The notes under the pieces are model-generated. The model was not told the origin of the DNA. It did not search any database and was given only the letters and a program-made list of their open reading frames with translations. Both the position numbers and the translations under genes were made by a program. DNA of 39,678 nucleotides from Clostridia bacterium (GTDB taxonomy: Bacteria; Bacillota; Clostridia; Oscillospirales; Acutalibacteraceae): assembly GCA_017430965.1 (NCBI GenBank), contig JAFRLX010000080.1, positions 1-39,678 of the forward strand. The letters run 5' to 3'. Below are positions 8,856-17,121 of this stretch, in pieces (within the stretch, counting starts at the first letter, position 1; every line of letters starts with the position of its first letter).

Positions 8856-10166
8856 TTAAGATAATTGAGCATCTATGATATTTTGTTTTGGGAATATAAT
8901 AGTTGTTTCGAATATCTTGTTTTCATCTCCATATTCCCAATCGTAAATACCATTATACTTTTTAACAACACGCATAATGCTTTTACTGCCAATACCATGA
9001 AATTGTTTATCCGGTTTTGATGTTAATAATTTACCGGATTTTTGTTTCGGTGCTTCATCACAAGAATTGCTGATGATTAATATATCCTGTAATTGGTTTT
9101 TTGCTACAATGCGCAATGATATTTTCTTTTCCGCGCTTTTTTCGACAGCCTCAACAGCATTATCCAACAGATTACACATTAAAGAAGTTAACTCGTTATC
9201 TTGAATGTACGAAAGATTTGAGCTTTTTACATCTACTGAAAAAGAAATGCATTTATTGTTGCAAATCATTGTATACTTGTTGATAATTAAATCTAAAGTC
9301 GGGTTCTTACTAATACCTATTTTACTAACAGTTCCGATTTCGGAAAGAAGAGGCTCAATATAATGATGAATTTCTTCTACATCATCCATATTATTGATTA
9401 ATGTTAATTGATTCTTGTAATCATGTGAAATCCGGCGCATTTCTTCATTAGCAGTTGTTACTAATTCAAATGCTTTTTTCTCTGCCTCATACTTTTGATT
9501 TTCAATTTTTAATTCAGCAACTTCTTGTGTTTTTCTTATTGTCCGGTTTTGAATAATAAAAACAAAAAAACTTGTTGCTACAAGCAAACAAACTGCAGCA
9601 ATCCATAAATAGTAAATTGTGCTGGTTATCTCTATCTTATAGATGATATAACGAAAAACCAACATTATAAAGCAATTGGAAAGCGGCACTATAATAATTG
9701 ATAGATAGTTTTGATTCTTAATATTTTCATTCTTCGAAAAAATTCTTATAGATATTATGCATAACGTAAAATATAATAATTTACTAAAGAAAATAACTAA
9801 TCCATAAGTTATCATGTACTTATCAAATTCATTAAAATTATGATGAAAAATATTAGTAAAAATAATAATGGTGATATATTCTGCAACTATCATAGAGACA
9901 GACATGATTGTCGAATGCAATACAGCTATTAGAGGTTTAATACTGAATGATAACCATAGTAGTACCGTATTGATGAACAGAAAGCATATAAAATTTAATA
10001 TTGTACTATTAATTAAAAAAACACAATATAGAATTGCATATCCAACAATAGTCAACGCAATTCGTTTGCTTAATGACAGTTTGGCCTCAAATAGTGTTCC
10101 TGAGTAGTATAAAAAAACAAATGCTCCAAAAATATACATAAGTATATCAATTACAATTTTAGACAT
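8856..10166 (-). CDS. AgrC-like GHKL sensor histidine kinase
   Basis: A 436-aa membrane histidine kinase of the AgrC/ComD class. The first ~205 residues form about six hydrophobic segments. A coiled stretch leads into the H-box RRISHDYKNQ with His248, then an N-box LLDNAVEAVE and a G-box containing GIGSKSIMRVVKKYNG, which is the usual GHKL ATPase layout. Such kinases sense peptides or other signals at the membrane and phosphorylate a LytTR regulator. Its start overlaps the end of the regulator gene by 8 nt, so the two are translationally coupled. No agrB-like peptide processor and no recognisable agrD peptide gene was seen nearby, so the signal is unknown. Confidence 0.85.
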   Translation of the reverse strand: MSKIVIDILMYIFGAFVFLYYSGTLFEAKLSLSKRIALTIVGYAILYCVFLINSTILNFICFLFINTVLLWLSFSIKPLIAVLHSTIMSVSMIVAEYITIIIFTNIFHHNFNEFDKYMITYGLVIFFSKLLYFTLCIISIRIFSKNENIKNQNYLSIIIVPLSNCFIMLVFRYIIYKIEITSTIYYLWIAAVCLLVATSFFVFIIQNRTIRKTQEVAELKIENQKYEAEKKAFELVTTANEEMRRISHDYKNQLTLINNMDDVEEIHHYIEPLLSEIGTVSKIGISKNPTLDLIINKYTMICNNKCISFSVDVKSSNLSYIQDNELTSLMCNLLDNAVEAVEKSAEKKISLRIVAKNQLQDILIISNSCDEAPKQKSGKLLTSKPDKQFHGIGSKSIMRVVKKYNGIYDWEYGDENKIFETTIIFPKQNIIDAQLS

Positions 10167-10878
10167 CGCAATACCCTTCTTTCATGTAATTTAAATAGGC
10201 TTTTCTGAATTCAGTCTGGTGCCGGCTGGAAACAGGAATATCCACTTCTCTATCACCAAAATTCACTATAACTCTTGTTCTTGAATAAAGCTTCAAATAA
10301 TTAAGATTAATAATATAGGAATTATGTGGGCTAACCAAATACGAAGTGGAAAGAGTTTTTTCTTTCAAATCTTTCATTGAGATATTAGCAACAATAGTAT
10401 CATTGGTAGTATAAATGTACACCCGTTTCAAATAAGATTCTATATAAATAATATCCTTCTTGTTAACATGATAATTCTGGTTGCTCTTATCGCATATGCA
10501 TATTTTACCGTTATCAAGTTTTTCCACTGCTCTTTCCAAAGCAACAAATATTCTTTCTTTTTCAATTGGTTTATCTATATATCGCAATATGTCTAAATCC
10601 ATTGCATCATCAAGATACTGCTCATAAGAAGTAACAATTATTAATAAAGTATTTCTATACTTACTTCGATAAGCTTTTACCAAATCAAGTGCATTGTAAT
10701 CCCCTAATTCGATATCTAAAAAAAGGATATCTATTTCCTCCGGACACTCTAATAGCTCTGTCCCGCTTAAAAAAGTTTTGATGTTCGGTTTTAAAAGCTT
10801 TTCATTAAAGTATGATTCTACCATTTCTTGTAATAGTGAAACGGTTTGAGGCATATCGTCACAAATCCCAATAATCAT
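10159..10878 (-). CDS. LytTR-family response regulator (AgrA-like)
   Basis: A 239-aa regulator: receiver domain at residues 1-120 with acidic pair Asp7/Asp8, phosphorylated Asp55 (LFLDIE) and a conserved switch Lys in YIDKPIEKE; LytTR DNA-binding domain at about 135-235 (motifs YHVNKKDIIYIES and SPHNSYIINLNYL). The start has a strong AAGGAGG ribosome binding site 6 nt upstream. It is the first gene of the operon with the sensor kinase. Direct repeats matching those at the protease promoter lie 65-99 nt upstream, which suggests autoregulation. Confidence 0.88.
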   Translation of the reverse strand: MIIGICDDMPQTVSLLQEMVESYFNEKLLKPNIKTFLSGTELLECPEEIDILFLDIELGDYNALDLVKAYRSKYRNTLLIIVTSYEQYLDDAMDLDILRYIDKPIEKERIFVALERAVEKLDNGKICICDKSNQNYHVNKKDIIYIESYLKRVYIYTTNDTIVANISMKDLKEKTLSTSYLVSPHNSYIINLNYLKLYSRTRVIVNFGDREVDIPVSSRHQTEFRKAYLNYMKEGYCDV

Positions 10879-10906
10879 TTTTCAACCTCCTTTTTCTTAA
10901 CATAAT

Positions 10907-10977
10907 ATTATAGAATATTTTAAGCAAAAAATAAAGATTTAAGGAAAAGTGTAGTGTTTTAAAGGAAAAATGCAATG
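10907..10977 (-). promoter_or_regulatory. Regulator operon promoter with paired LytTR-type repeats
   Basis: Repeats at 10943-10956 (one degenerate copy) and 10964-10977 (GGAAAAATGCAATG) start 21 bp apart. A TATAAT box on the minus strand is at 10912-10907 and has no good -35 partner, as expected for an activator-dependent promoter. Confidence 0.62.
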
Positions 10978-10999
10978 AAATTTGCTTATATATTAAAGC

Positions 11000-11025
11000 A
11001 AGGCGAGAGAAAATCCTCTCGCCTT
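11000..11025. terminator. Probable terminator after the 390-aa hypothetical gene
   Basis: A perfect 10-bp GC-rich stem (11000-11009 with 11016-11025, 6-nt loop) between the end of the unknown gene and the regulator promoter. The T-tract after it is weak on both strands. Confidence 0.6.
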
Positions 11026-11089
11026 ATAAAACACCTATGAAGCTAATTTAGTCTTTAGTTTAGTTGTATATTTAAATCACCATAATCTA

Positions 11090-12262
11090 TTACTCAAACA
11101 TTTCATTTAATAACGCTTGATACTTTTCAGGAAGTGATATTAACATAAGTTTAAACCATAATTCTTCAGTGAATATTCCATTTTCTATGCACCAAATTTT
11201 ATAATGCAGTTCTCTTGATTCAGTATGGTGGTCTATTGATATTCCGTTTTGACAATCACAATATTTCTTCTGATATATTTCCCCATTGTATTGGTTTTTT
11301 GCGTAATCAATATGAGTGAAATGCTTTTTCAATGGAAAATAAATGCCATGCAAAAATGTTGTTATTACACGTTCGTTTGTCTCCCTGACATGAGGTAATG
11401 TTTCGATTTCTATATGCCAAAACTCTGAATTATTTATTTTGTCAACATCCTTTTTTATAACAAAGAGCAGTTTATCAAATGTTTCTTTGTCATAATGAAC
11501 TATTATGGTTTTGTATTGTTTAAGAATGCTTTTATCAAAACAGAATTGAGGCCCTCGAAATTTTTCGAAACAGATACCTGTAAAATCGTGAAAATCGTTC
11601 TTCGGAACAGAGAGATTTTCGTCAATGCGGTACAGAATATCACAACCAGCGGTTTCTTCAATTAATTTTGCAAAACCAACCGACTCATCATAAGGGTTTA
11701 TCATTGATTTATTTGTAAAAACATTGTAATAATAACCTTTTTCTTTAAATATTAGCCCGTCTTTTTTGAAAATTGCTCCATTTACTTTAGTTAATCCATA
11801 TTGGTTTGTTGGGTATATAAATTGCTCATTTTTAACTAAAAGATTTATATCAATTATCTTTGTACATAAATTGTCAATTACGAAGACAGAAATCATTAAA
11901 GCAACTGAATCATAATTAATGTCATCAATAAAAGGAGTGATTATTTTTTGCTCAATTGTTTTTGTTAAAAACTCTTCATATGATAAATATTTTTTGCGTT
12001 TAAAATAGTTAGGAATGAGACACAAAAACGAACAGGTTCTATCATTCGATATTATATAGTTTATTACCTGATCAACATCTATATTTTCTTTTCTCATAAT
12101 ATTTTTAACATGGTTTATTAATGGAAACATAAATGGTTCAATACATCTGTCATGTTTCTTAGCGTAGTACACACCCATACCAGATATTGTCCAACATATA
12201 GGTAATATTTTTTGACATTCTTGTGAATTTGACAATTCTAAGAAGAATAATTCTAAATCCAT
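11090..12262 (-). CDS. Hypothetical protein, 390 aa, family not recognised
   Basis: The start at 12262 is preferred over an upstream ATG at 12289 because AAAGGAT lies 5 nt before it. The product is a soluble protein with no signal peptide or membrane segments and no catalytic motif I can name. The central and C-terminal parts are rich in His, Asp, Glu, Cys and aromatic residues (for example a HIDYAKNQ stretch and CDCQNGISIDHH), which could hold metal, but this is speculative. The gene is strongly AT-rich, monocistronic with its own promoter and terminator, and sits between the two-component genes and the mobilization module, a typical cargo position. Confidence 0.7.
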   Translation of the reverse strand: MDLELFFLELSNSQECQKILPICWTISGMGVYYAKKHDRCIEPFMFPLINHVKNIMRKENIDVDQVINYIISNDRTCSFLCLIPNYFKRKKYLSYEEFLTKTIEQKIITPFIDDINYDSVALMISVFVIDNLCTKIIDINLLVKNEQFIYPTNQYGLTKVNGAIFKKDGLIFKEKGYYYNVFTNKSMINPYDESVGFAKLIEETAGCDILYRIDENLSVPKNDFHDFTGICFEKFRGPQFCFDKSILKQYKTIIVHYDKETFDKLLFVIKKDVDKINNSEFWHIEIETLPHVRETNERVITTFLHGIYFPLKKHFTHIDYAKNQYNGEIYQKKYCDCQNGISIDHHTESRELHYKIWCIENGIFTEELWFKLMLISLPEKYQALLNEMFE

Positions 12263-12307
12263 ATTTATCCTTTTCACAGATTTTATCATTTATAAATCTT
12301 TTTTTGA

Positions 12308-12336
12308 ATTATACTATAGTTCAATGAAAAATTCAA
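12308..12336 (-). promoter_or_regulatory. Predicted promoter of the 390-aa hypothetical gene
   Basis: On the minus strand, TTGAAT (12336-12331) and TATAAT (12313-12308) are 17 nt apart, about 45 nt before the start codon. Confidence 0.6.
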
Positions 12337-12435
12337 TAACACTAACTTTGATCCATTATCTTTACAAGAATCTTCAAATTCAAAAATCTTTTTATAAAAC
12401 ATAAATGTTAATTGAGTAAGTATTATATTGCAACT

Positions 12436-14142
12436 CTACTTCAAATATCCATTCAATTCTTCTATACTCTTTGACCTTTCTGTTTGTCTGTTTTGCCGCC
12501 TTTGCTCTGCTCGGTAGTGCCTGACTGCAGCTTCATCAATTGTATCATCAAGATAATAGTCGACATCTCTTACAGAGGACAGAAATGTGTCGCGGTCAAA
12601 GTCTTTACCGCAGGTGTCTTTTAATTTCTGCATTGCTTCATTCTCTTTTTGCTTTCTATACTTTAATCGCTCGGCATCAAACTCACCGGTATTAAAAGCC
12701 TTTGCCTGTTCTTTGTAGAGTGCATATTCCGCCGAGAGTTTTTCCAATTCTTTTTTGTATTTTGCTTCTTCTCTTTCACATTGTTTTAAGGTTTCTTCTA
12801 ATCTTTCAAGCCGCTTTTGAACGCGAGGGAAGTCACTTTCACTGGCACATTCAAGAGAAACAAGCAGGCTCTCTTTTTCTGTTTTGAGTTCTTCAATTTC
12901 TTCGGAGAGTGCGGCAATGCGGCGGGATAATTCCCGATGCTTCATTACTTGAATTACAGGGGTTTCTTTTTTTACAGAGAGCAAATCGGTGCGCTGTTTT
13001 GTTTTATCCTTAAGGTTGGAAACGACTGCTTTAATGGTTTCAAAACCCTTTTTGATTCCCTTTGTTTCATTTTTAATGGCATATTGTTTAAACTGTGAAT
13101 CAACAAGATGATAACTGAAAATGAGAGCGGTTTGCCGCAAGCTTTCCATTGCCTCGGCAAGTTCTTTTAATGTCATTTTCACAATAGCCGAAAGTTTCCG
13201 AACAGTCTCTTTTAGTTCACAAAGGAGGGCGTTATCCGCTTTTATGCGGCGATTGATTTCACAGCGTTCGGAAACAAAGCCGGCTTTTTCCATACGCCTT
13301 GCCGCTAACCCTTCATGAATCGTCGGTTGTTCTTCCAACCCTCTTTCTTTGTGGGAACGGTGGTCGATATGCGGAATAGCTTTGCCGGTATTGTCCAGAT
13401 AACGGTTAGTCATTGCCGCCCAACTCGCCCTCCAAATGTTTAATTGTTCCTCGCTGTTCCAACGGGCAGCAGTGGGATTTTGCCTACCGAACCTTGTGCT
13501 TTTCGGGTACTTCGATGCGCGTTCATATCCCATCTCTTGGGCTTCACTCGGCGGCAAGTATTCTTTCTTATTGCCGATGAAATATGGGTATTGTTTCTCC
13601 CAGCCTTCCGCTTTTGCAGTGGCAAATTCGGAGGAAGTTAACCCTTTCTCCATACCACCCCTAACACACAAATATTCTTTCTCGGTTTTCTTTTGCCACT
13701 TGCCTTTTTCGTCTAACGGGCGCACGGTTAAAAGAATATGAGCGTGAGGGTTGTGTCCGTCTGTGTTATGAATTGCTACATCGGCACACATACCCTCTGC
13801 AACAAAGTTGGTTTTTACAAACTCTGTGAGTAAATTTATCCGCTCTGTCTTGTTTAACTCCGTGGGTAATGCCACCACCAGCTCGCGGGCAAGGCGGCTA
13901 TCCTTTGTTTGCTCTGCCGCTTCAACAGCGTTCCAAAGAGCAGACCTATCCTGCCATTCGGCGGGAGCATTGGCAGGCAAAAATATGTGCTGCCATTCTA
14001 ACCCCCTCTTGCGGGTGAAGTCATGTAACACACCATCATAGTCGTTCAAAACCTTTGAGCAACTCATATAGGCGGCTGCGGCAACGGCGCTTCTGCCGGT
14101 GGAACGGGTGATGATTTTTGCTTCTAAATGATAGATTGCCAT
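12436..14142 (-). CDS. mobA: MobA/MobL-family (MOBQ) relaxase
   Basis: A 568-aa relaxase that would nick one strand at oriT and pilot it into a recipient through a helper conjugation system. The N-terminal ~200 residues match the MobA/MobL family: MAIYHLEAKI start, AAAAYMS with a Tyr at position 25 (the catalytic position in RSF1010 MobA), and the metal-binding HNPHAH with His130, His133 and His135. The C-terminal ~270 residues are long coiled coil (about 285-340 and 405-490), likely for partner binding; no primase domain is seen. The matching oriT lies about 300 nt upstream, so the protein probably acts in cis on its own leader region. No type IV secretion genes are visible, so it is mobilizable, not self-transmissible. 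Confidence 0.9.
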   Translation of the reverse strand: MAIYHLEAKIITRSTGRSAVAAAAYMSCSKVLNDYDGVLHDFTRKRGLEWQHIFLPANAPAEWQDRSALWNAVEAAEQTKDSRLARELVVALPTELNKTERINLLTEFVKTNFVAEGMCADVAIHNTDGHNPHAHILLTVRPLDEKGKWQKKTEKEYLCVRGGMEKGLTSSEFATAKAEGWEKQYPYFIGNKKEYLPPSEAQEMGYERASKYPKSTRFGRQNPTAARWNSEEQLNIWRASWAAMTNRYLDNTGKAIPHIDHRSHKERGLEEQPTIHEGLAARRMEKAGFVSERCEINRRIKADNALLCELKETVRKLSAIVKMTLKELAEAMESLRQTALIFSYHLVDSQFKQYAIKNETKGIKKGFETIKAVVSNLKDKTKQRTDLLSVKKETPVIQVMKHRELSRRIAALSEEIEELKTEKESLLVSLECASESDFPRVQKRLERLEETLKQCEREEAKYKKELEKLSAEYALYKEQAKAFNTGEFDAERLKYRKQKENEAMQKLKDTCGKDFDRDTFLSSVRDVDYYLDDTIDEAAVRHYRAEQRRQNRQTERSKSIEELNGYLK

Positions 14143-14518
14143 AGTGATATACAGGTGTCCTTTCTTTTTGTTTTTTGTTTCTTTTTACGAAAAAAGAAAA
14201 TGGATATCGATATGTCGATATCCAAAAGTGTCAAAGCACCTTGCAGGCTTTGACAAAAGCGGTTGAGGATAAGAACAATAGCGGGGGGTATTCCTGCTAT
14301 TGCACTTACCGAATACCGCTCGAACAGGCGAATGCGTTCGGCTGTTCGGTAGGCTTCAACGAAGCCGCATAGCCTCGCAGAGCGCACGCTTCTAACGCCT
14401 GTTAGAATACCACCGCTTGAAAAAACGCGCAGTGTTTTTTCAAGTGGTGAGTAAGTGCGCCCTTCGGGATATTTTAAAGCCCTCGCCCAAAGATTTCTCT
14501 TCGGACAAGGGCAAATAA
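14143..14518. other. Mobilization leader region with several inverted repeats
   Basis: A non-coding stretch between the relaxase and DUF3847 genes. It contains a 10-bp stem palindrome at 14201-14224 (loop of 4), a 9-bp stem at 14229-14255, a 6-bp stem at 14352-14366, and the oriT hairpin with nic at 14412-14463. The palindrome nearest the relaxase start is a plausible operator or relaxosome accessory-protein site. A 65-codon open frame at 14175-14372 runs across these repeats and is not considered a gene. Confidence 0.65.
14412..14463 (+). other. oriT: Origin of transfer (oriT) with RSF1010-type nic site
   Basis: An inverted repeat (14412-14426 with 14434-14448, 14 of 15 pairs, 7-nt loop) is followed after 3 nt by TAAGTGCGCCCT at 14452-14463. 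This is the nic core shared by RSF1010/R1162, pSC101 and pIP501-type origins, which are cut by MOBQ relaxases. By analogy the cut would fall between 14459 and 14460. Presence of the hairpin just 5' of the core and a MobA relaxase next door support the call. Confidence 0.85.
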
Positions 14519-14725
14519 TTAATCTATATTCAGTTTCTTTTTGATTAAAAACCTTTCTGTTTCTTCGGGTGTCATTGATTTAACTTGCGGAAAAATCTTC
14601 TCCAAAACGGCACCCTTTTGAATCAGTCGCCGTGTTCTTTGCTTGCGTTCTTTGGCGCGGTCTCTGGCGGCGGCTTCTTCCATTCGATGAATGGCTTGTG
14701 TTAATTCTTTTTGTGTGTTTAACAT
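14519..14725 (-). CDS. DUF3847-like small protein of mobilizable elements
   Basis: A 68-aa basic, helical protein with a central KERKQRTRRLIQKGAVLE segment and a C-terminal SMTPEETERFL motif, which is the pattern of the DUF3847 family commonly found beside MobA/MobL relaxases in Firmicute elements. Its position next to oriT suggests a relaxosome accessory or copy/transfer regulator, but no function is established. A GGAGGAAA-type ribosome binding site precedes the start. Confidence 0.75.
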   Translation of the reverse strand: MLNTQKELTQAIHRMEEAAARDRAKERKQRTRRLIQKGAVLEKIFPQVKSMTPEETERFLIKKKLNID

Positions 14726-14775
14726 ATTTCCTCCATAGAAATAGGCGACCTGTCAAATTGACAAGTCGCCAAAAT

Positions 14776-15278
14776 TTATGCTGTTTGTTTTTGTTTCTCG
14801 GCTTCCTCTTTGCAGGCAACGCAACAATAGTTTCCGTCCTTATTCGTTGCAACAAAAACTGTACCGCAGTTTTCGCAAACACATTCCCGACGCCGGGTTT
14901 TATCCGCTTGGCTGATATAGAACTTTGTGCGGCAATTCGGGGAACAATACAATGCGCAGGATTGTTTTGATTCAAAAGTCTTGCCGCAAAATCTACACTC
15001 TTTTTTGAAAGTATCACCCACTTGCCATTCACCGGCTTTGATACGGTGATAGCGCTCGCGTGCTAATTTGCGTTGACGGTCTTTCTGTGCCTGCTTTTTG
15101 ATTTCCTCCGCCGTTAATTCTTGTGGCGGTAATTCAATTCGCCCGACAAAGTTGAGATAGATTTCCATTTCAACCGTTCTCACACCGTCAATTTTTTCGG
15201 GTGCATGCACAATGATTTTTTCAATAAATTCATTGATCATCGGCGCGGTCAATTCCGTGAAATCCGTATATTTTTTTA
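14776..15278 (-). pseudogene. Frame-shifted C-terminal part of the serine recombinase (DUF4368 + zinc fingers)
   Basis: Read in the other frame from the A7 run (plus-strand T7 at 15271-15277), the sequence continues as KKYTDFTELTAPMINEFIEK, the usual DUF4368 domain that ends large serine recombinases of this class. It is then followed by an unusual extension with two Cys4-like zinc fingers (CRFCGKTF...YCSPNC and CENCGTVF...CCVAC). No start codon with a ribosome binding site is visible at its beginning, so it is probably a severed tail and not an independent gene. Removing one A from the run would fuse it to the upstream recombinase into a protein of about 656 aa. Confidence 0.75.
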
Positions 15279-16747
15279 GCAAGTGCCATGAATTGTTCGG
15301 CACGGGCTGTATCTTCCTCATAAGCAGAAAGCTGCTCTTCGGCATCAGCAACAAAGTTGGTCAATTCTTTTTGCTCTGATTCATATTCGGCAAGCAAGCT
15401 GTCAAAACGGTCTTCGGTGAGTTTGCCGACAGCATAGGTTTCATAAAGCTTTTTAATTACGATATTTAACTCTTCGATGCGCTTTTTGCTTTTGGCGATT
15501 TTGCGCTTCGTCAGTTTTGCCGCTTCTTTTTGTCGCAGCTGTGATTCACAGCGCACCTTTTCAAAGAAAGCTTCTTTGTTTTCAATAGCATAAGTGCTTG
15601 CATAGCGAATGGTCTCTAACAATAATGCCCGAATCGCTTTTGTTGCAATATAGTGAGTGCAACAATGATTCAAATGATAGTGTTTGCCGAGTGTATAGGT
15701 AGAGCACTCGTAGTGGTCTCTATGTTGTTTGCCGCGATGGTTATACATCTTGGCACCGCAATCGGCACAGAATATTAATCCTGTTAACGGATTAGCTTCG
15801 CCGAGAGTATCTTTTCTTCTCGGTGTTTTTCTCAAACTCTGTGCAAGCAGCCAAGTTTCTCTGTCAACAATCGCTTCATGGGTGTTTTCAAAGATTAGCC
15901 ACTCTTCCGGCGGATTTTTCACACCATGTTTATCCTTGTAGGATAGTTTGCGGGTGCGGAAGTTTACCGTGTCGCCGCAATACTCCTGTTTAGAAAGAAT
16001 GGCGCTGACCGTGAAGCCTGTCCAACTATACGGATGCGGAAAATCCTCTTTGTTTTTCCAACAGCCGATCCCTTTCCTTGCAAAGTACACGGATGGGGTT
16101 TCCGTTTTCTCTTCAAACAGTATCCTTGCAATATCATAAGGACCATGCCCTTCGGCAGTTAATCGAAAGATACGGCGCACAATTTCTGCCGCTTCTTCAT
16201 CAATCAACCAGTGATATTTATCTTCTGGATCTTTTTTGTAGCCGTATGGCGGGCTGTTGGTTGTCGGTTTTCCCGATTCTCCCTTAACACGAATTGCCGC
16301 TTTTTGCTTGCGACTTAAATCCCTCAAATACCATTCGTTCATGATATTTAAGAACGGTGTAAACTCGTTGCTACTTTGGTCGTCACTATCCACATTGTTG
16401 GCAACTGCCACAAAGTGGATGCCATGTTGGCGAAACATCACTTCGGTATAGAAACCGGTCTGCAGATATTCTCTGCCGATACGGCTCATATCCTTGACAA
16501 GCACATGGGCGACCTTGCCTTCTTCGATATCGGCTATGAGTTGTTTCCATGCCGGGCGGTCAAAGTTGCCGCCGGGATAACCGTCATCGGTGTAATGGAC
16601 AAGATTACCATAGCCCTGTTGTAAGGCGTAGTTTTCAAGATACTTCTTTTGATTGATAATGGAATTGCTTTCACCAAGCAATTCATCATCACGCGACAGC
16701 CTTTCATACAAGGCTGTGATTTTTCCTTCAGTCTGTTTTGTAGCCAT
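15230..16747 (-). CDS. Large serine recombinase (TnpX/resolvase class), truncated by frameshift
   Basis: A 505-aa product that would excise and integrate the element. The N-terminal resolvase domain (about 8-155) has the catalytic Ser18 in YERLSRDD. The recombinase domain spans about 170-310, a zinc ribbon (CADCGAKMYNHRG, then Cys/His residues) about 333-375, and a coiled coil about 405-490. The normal reading would pass from LAKK into YTDFTELTAP (DUF4368), but a seven-A run where six are expected shifts the frame, so this version ends in IYGFHGIDRADDQ. The start codon overlaps the TnpW stop as TAATG, indicating translational coupling. Truncation in the C-terminal coiled-coil/DUF4368 region could impair synapsis; activity is uncertain. 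Confidence 0.88.
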   Translation of the reverse strand: MATKQTEGKITALYERLSRDDELLGESNSIINQKKYLENYALQQGYGNLVHYTDDGYPGGNFDRPAWKQLIADIEEGKVAHVLVKDMSRIGREYLQTGFYTEVMFRQHGIHFVAVANNVDSDDQSSNEFTPFLNIMNEWYLRDLSRKQKAAIRVKGESGKPTTNSPPYGYKKDPEDKYHWLIDEEAAEIVRRIFRLTAEGHGPYDIARILFEEKTETPSVYFARKGIGCWKNKEDFPHPYSWTGFTVSAILSKQEYCGDTVNFRTRKLSYKDKHGVKNPPEEWLIFENTHEAIVDRETWLLAQSLRKTPRRKDTLGEANPLTGLIFCADCGAKMYNHRGKQHRDHYECSTYTLGKHYHLNHCCTHYIATKAIRALLLETIRYASTYAIENKEAFFEKVRCESQLRQKEAAKLTKRKIAKSKKRIEELNIVIKKLYETYAVGKLTEDRFDSLLAEYESEQKELTNFVADAEEQLSAYEEDTARAEQFMALAKKIYGFHGIDRADDQ

Positions 16748-16947
16748 TAGGCACTCCTTTCAGACTGACGGCTCATTTGCGGTACCGCCATTATACCACA
16801 ATCCTTGCCGGTTTCCAAGAGTTCATTGTGCATCATTCTTAAAATTTTATCTTCCATTGTTTCCTTTCCGTCTTTCTTAAAATGAATTTTCACCTTATAT
16901 GTGGTTGAACCAATGCGACGGAGGAAAACAGTTCTTTTTTCTTGCAT
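16747..16947 (-). CDS. tnpW: TnpW-like transposon-encoded protein
   Basis: A 66-aa protein with the TnpW pattern TTYKVKIHFKKDGKETMEDKILRMM. It is found directly upstream of serine recombinase genes in Tn4451-like elements; no biochemical role is established. A GGGAGG ribosome binding site lies 9-10 nt upstream. The stop codon overlaps the recombinase start by one base. Confidence 0.75.
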   Translation of the reverse strand: MQEKRTVFLRRIGSTTYKVKIHFKKDGKETMEDKILRMMHNELLETGKDCGIMAVPQMSRQSERSA

Positions 16948-17065
16948 ATTTCTATTAACCTCCCATTGATGTTTTGATTATTTCGTGTATAATATTTATT
17001 GTTAGTTCCGCTTTGGTGTAATCGAAAACATATCAAAGCGATAAAACACCTTAACGAATAAAAAT

Positions 17066-17106
17066 CGCTCTCCGAAAAACGCTTACCAAGCGGCTGTTAG
17101 AGAGCG
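17066..17106 (-). terminator. Terminator after the Cys_rich_VLP gene
   Basis: A 7-bp GC-rich outer stem (17066-17072 with 17100-17106) encloses a smaller stem; on the minus strand it is followed by ATTTTTATT. It separates the Cys_rich_VLP gene from the tnpW-recombinase operon. Confidence 0.65.
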
Positions 17107-17121
17107 AAAGCGTTACATTTT

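Noticed and set aside
14175-14372. 65-codon plus-strand frame in the leader region
   Set aside because: It crosses the palindromes of the mobilization region and has no recognisable protein pattern.
15271-15277. Programmed ribosomal frameshift at the A7 run
   Set aside because: The shift needed is +1 (or -2) and a standard -1 slippery heptamer in phase is lacking; mutation, sequencing error or transcriptional slippage are simpler.
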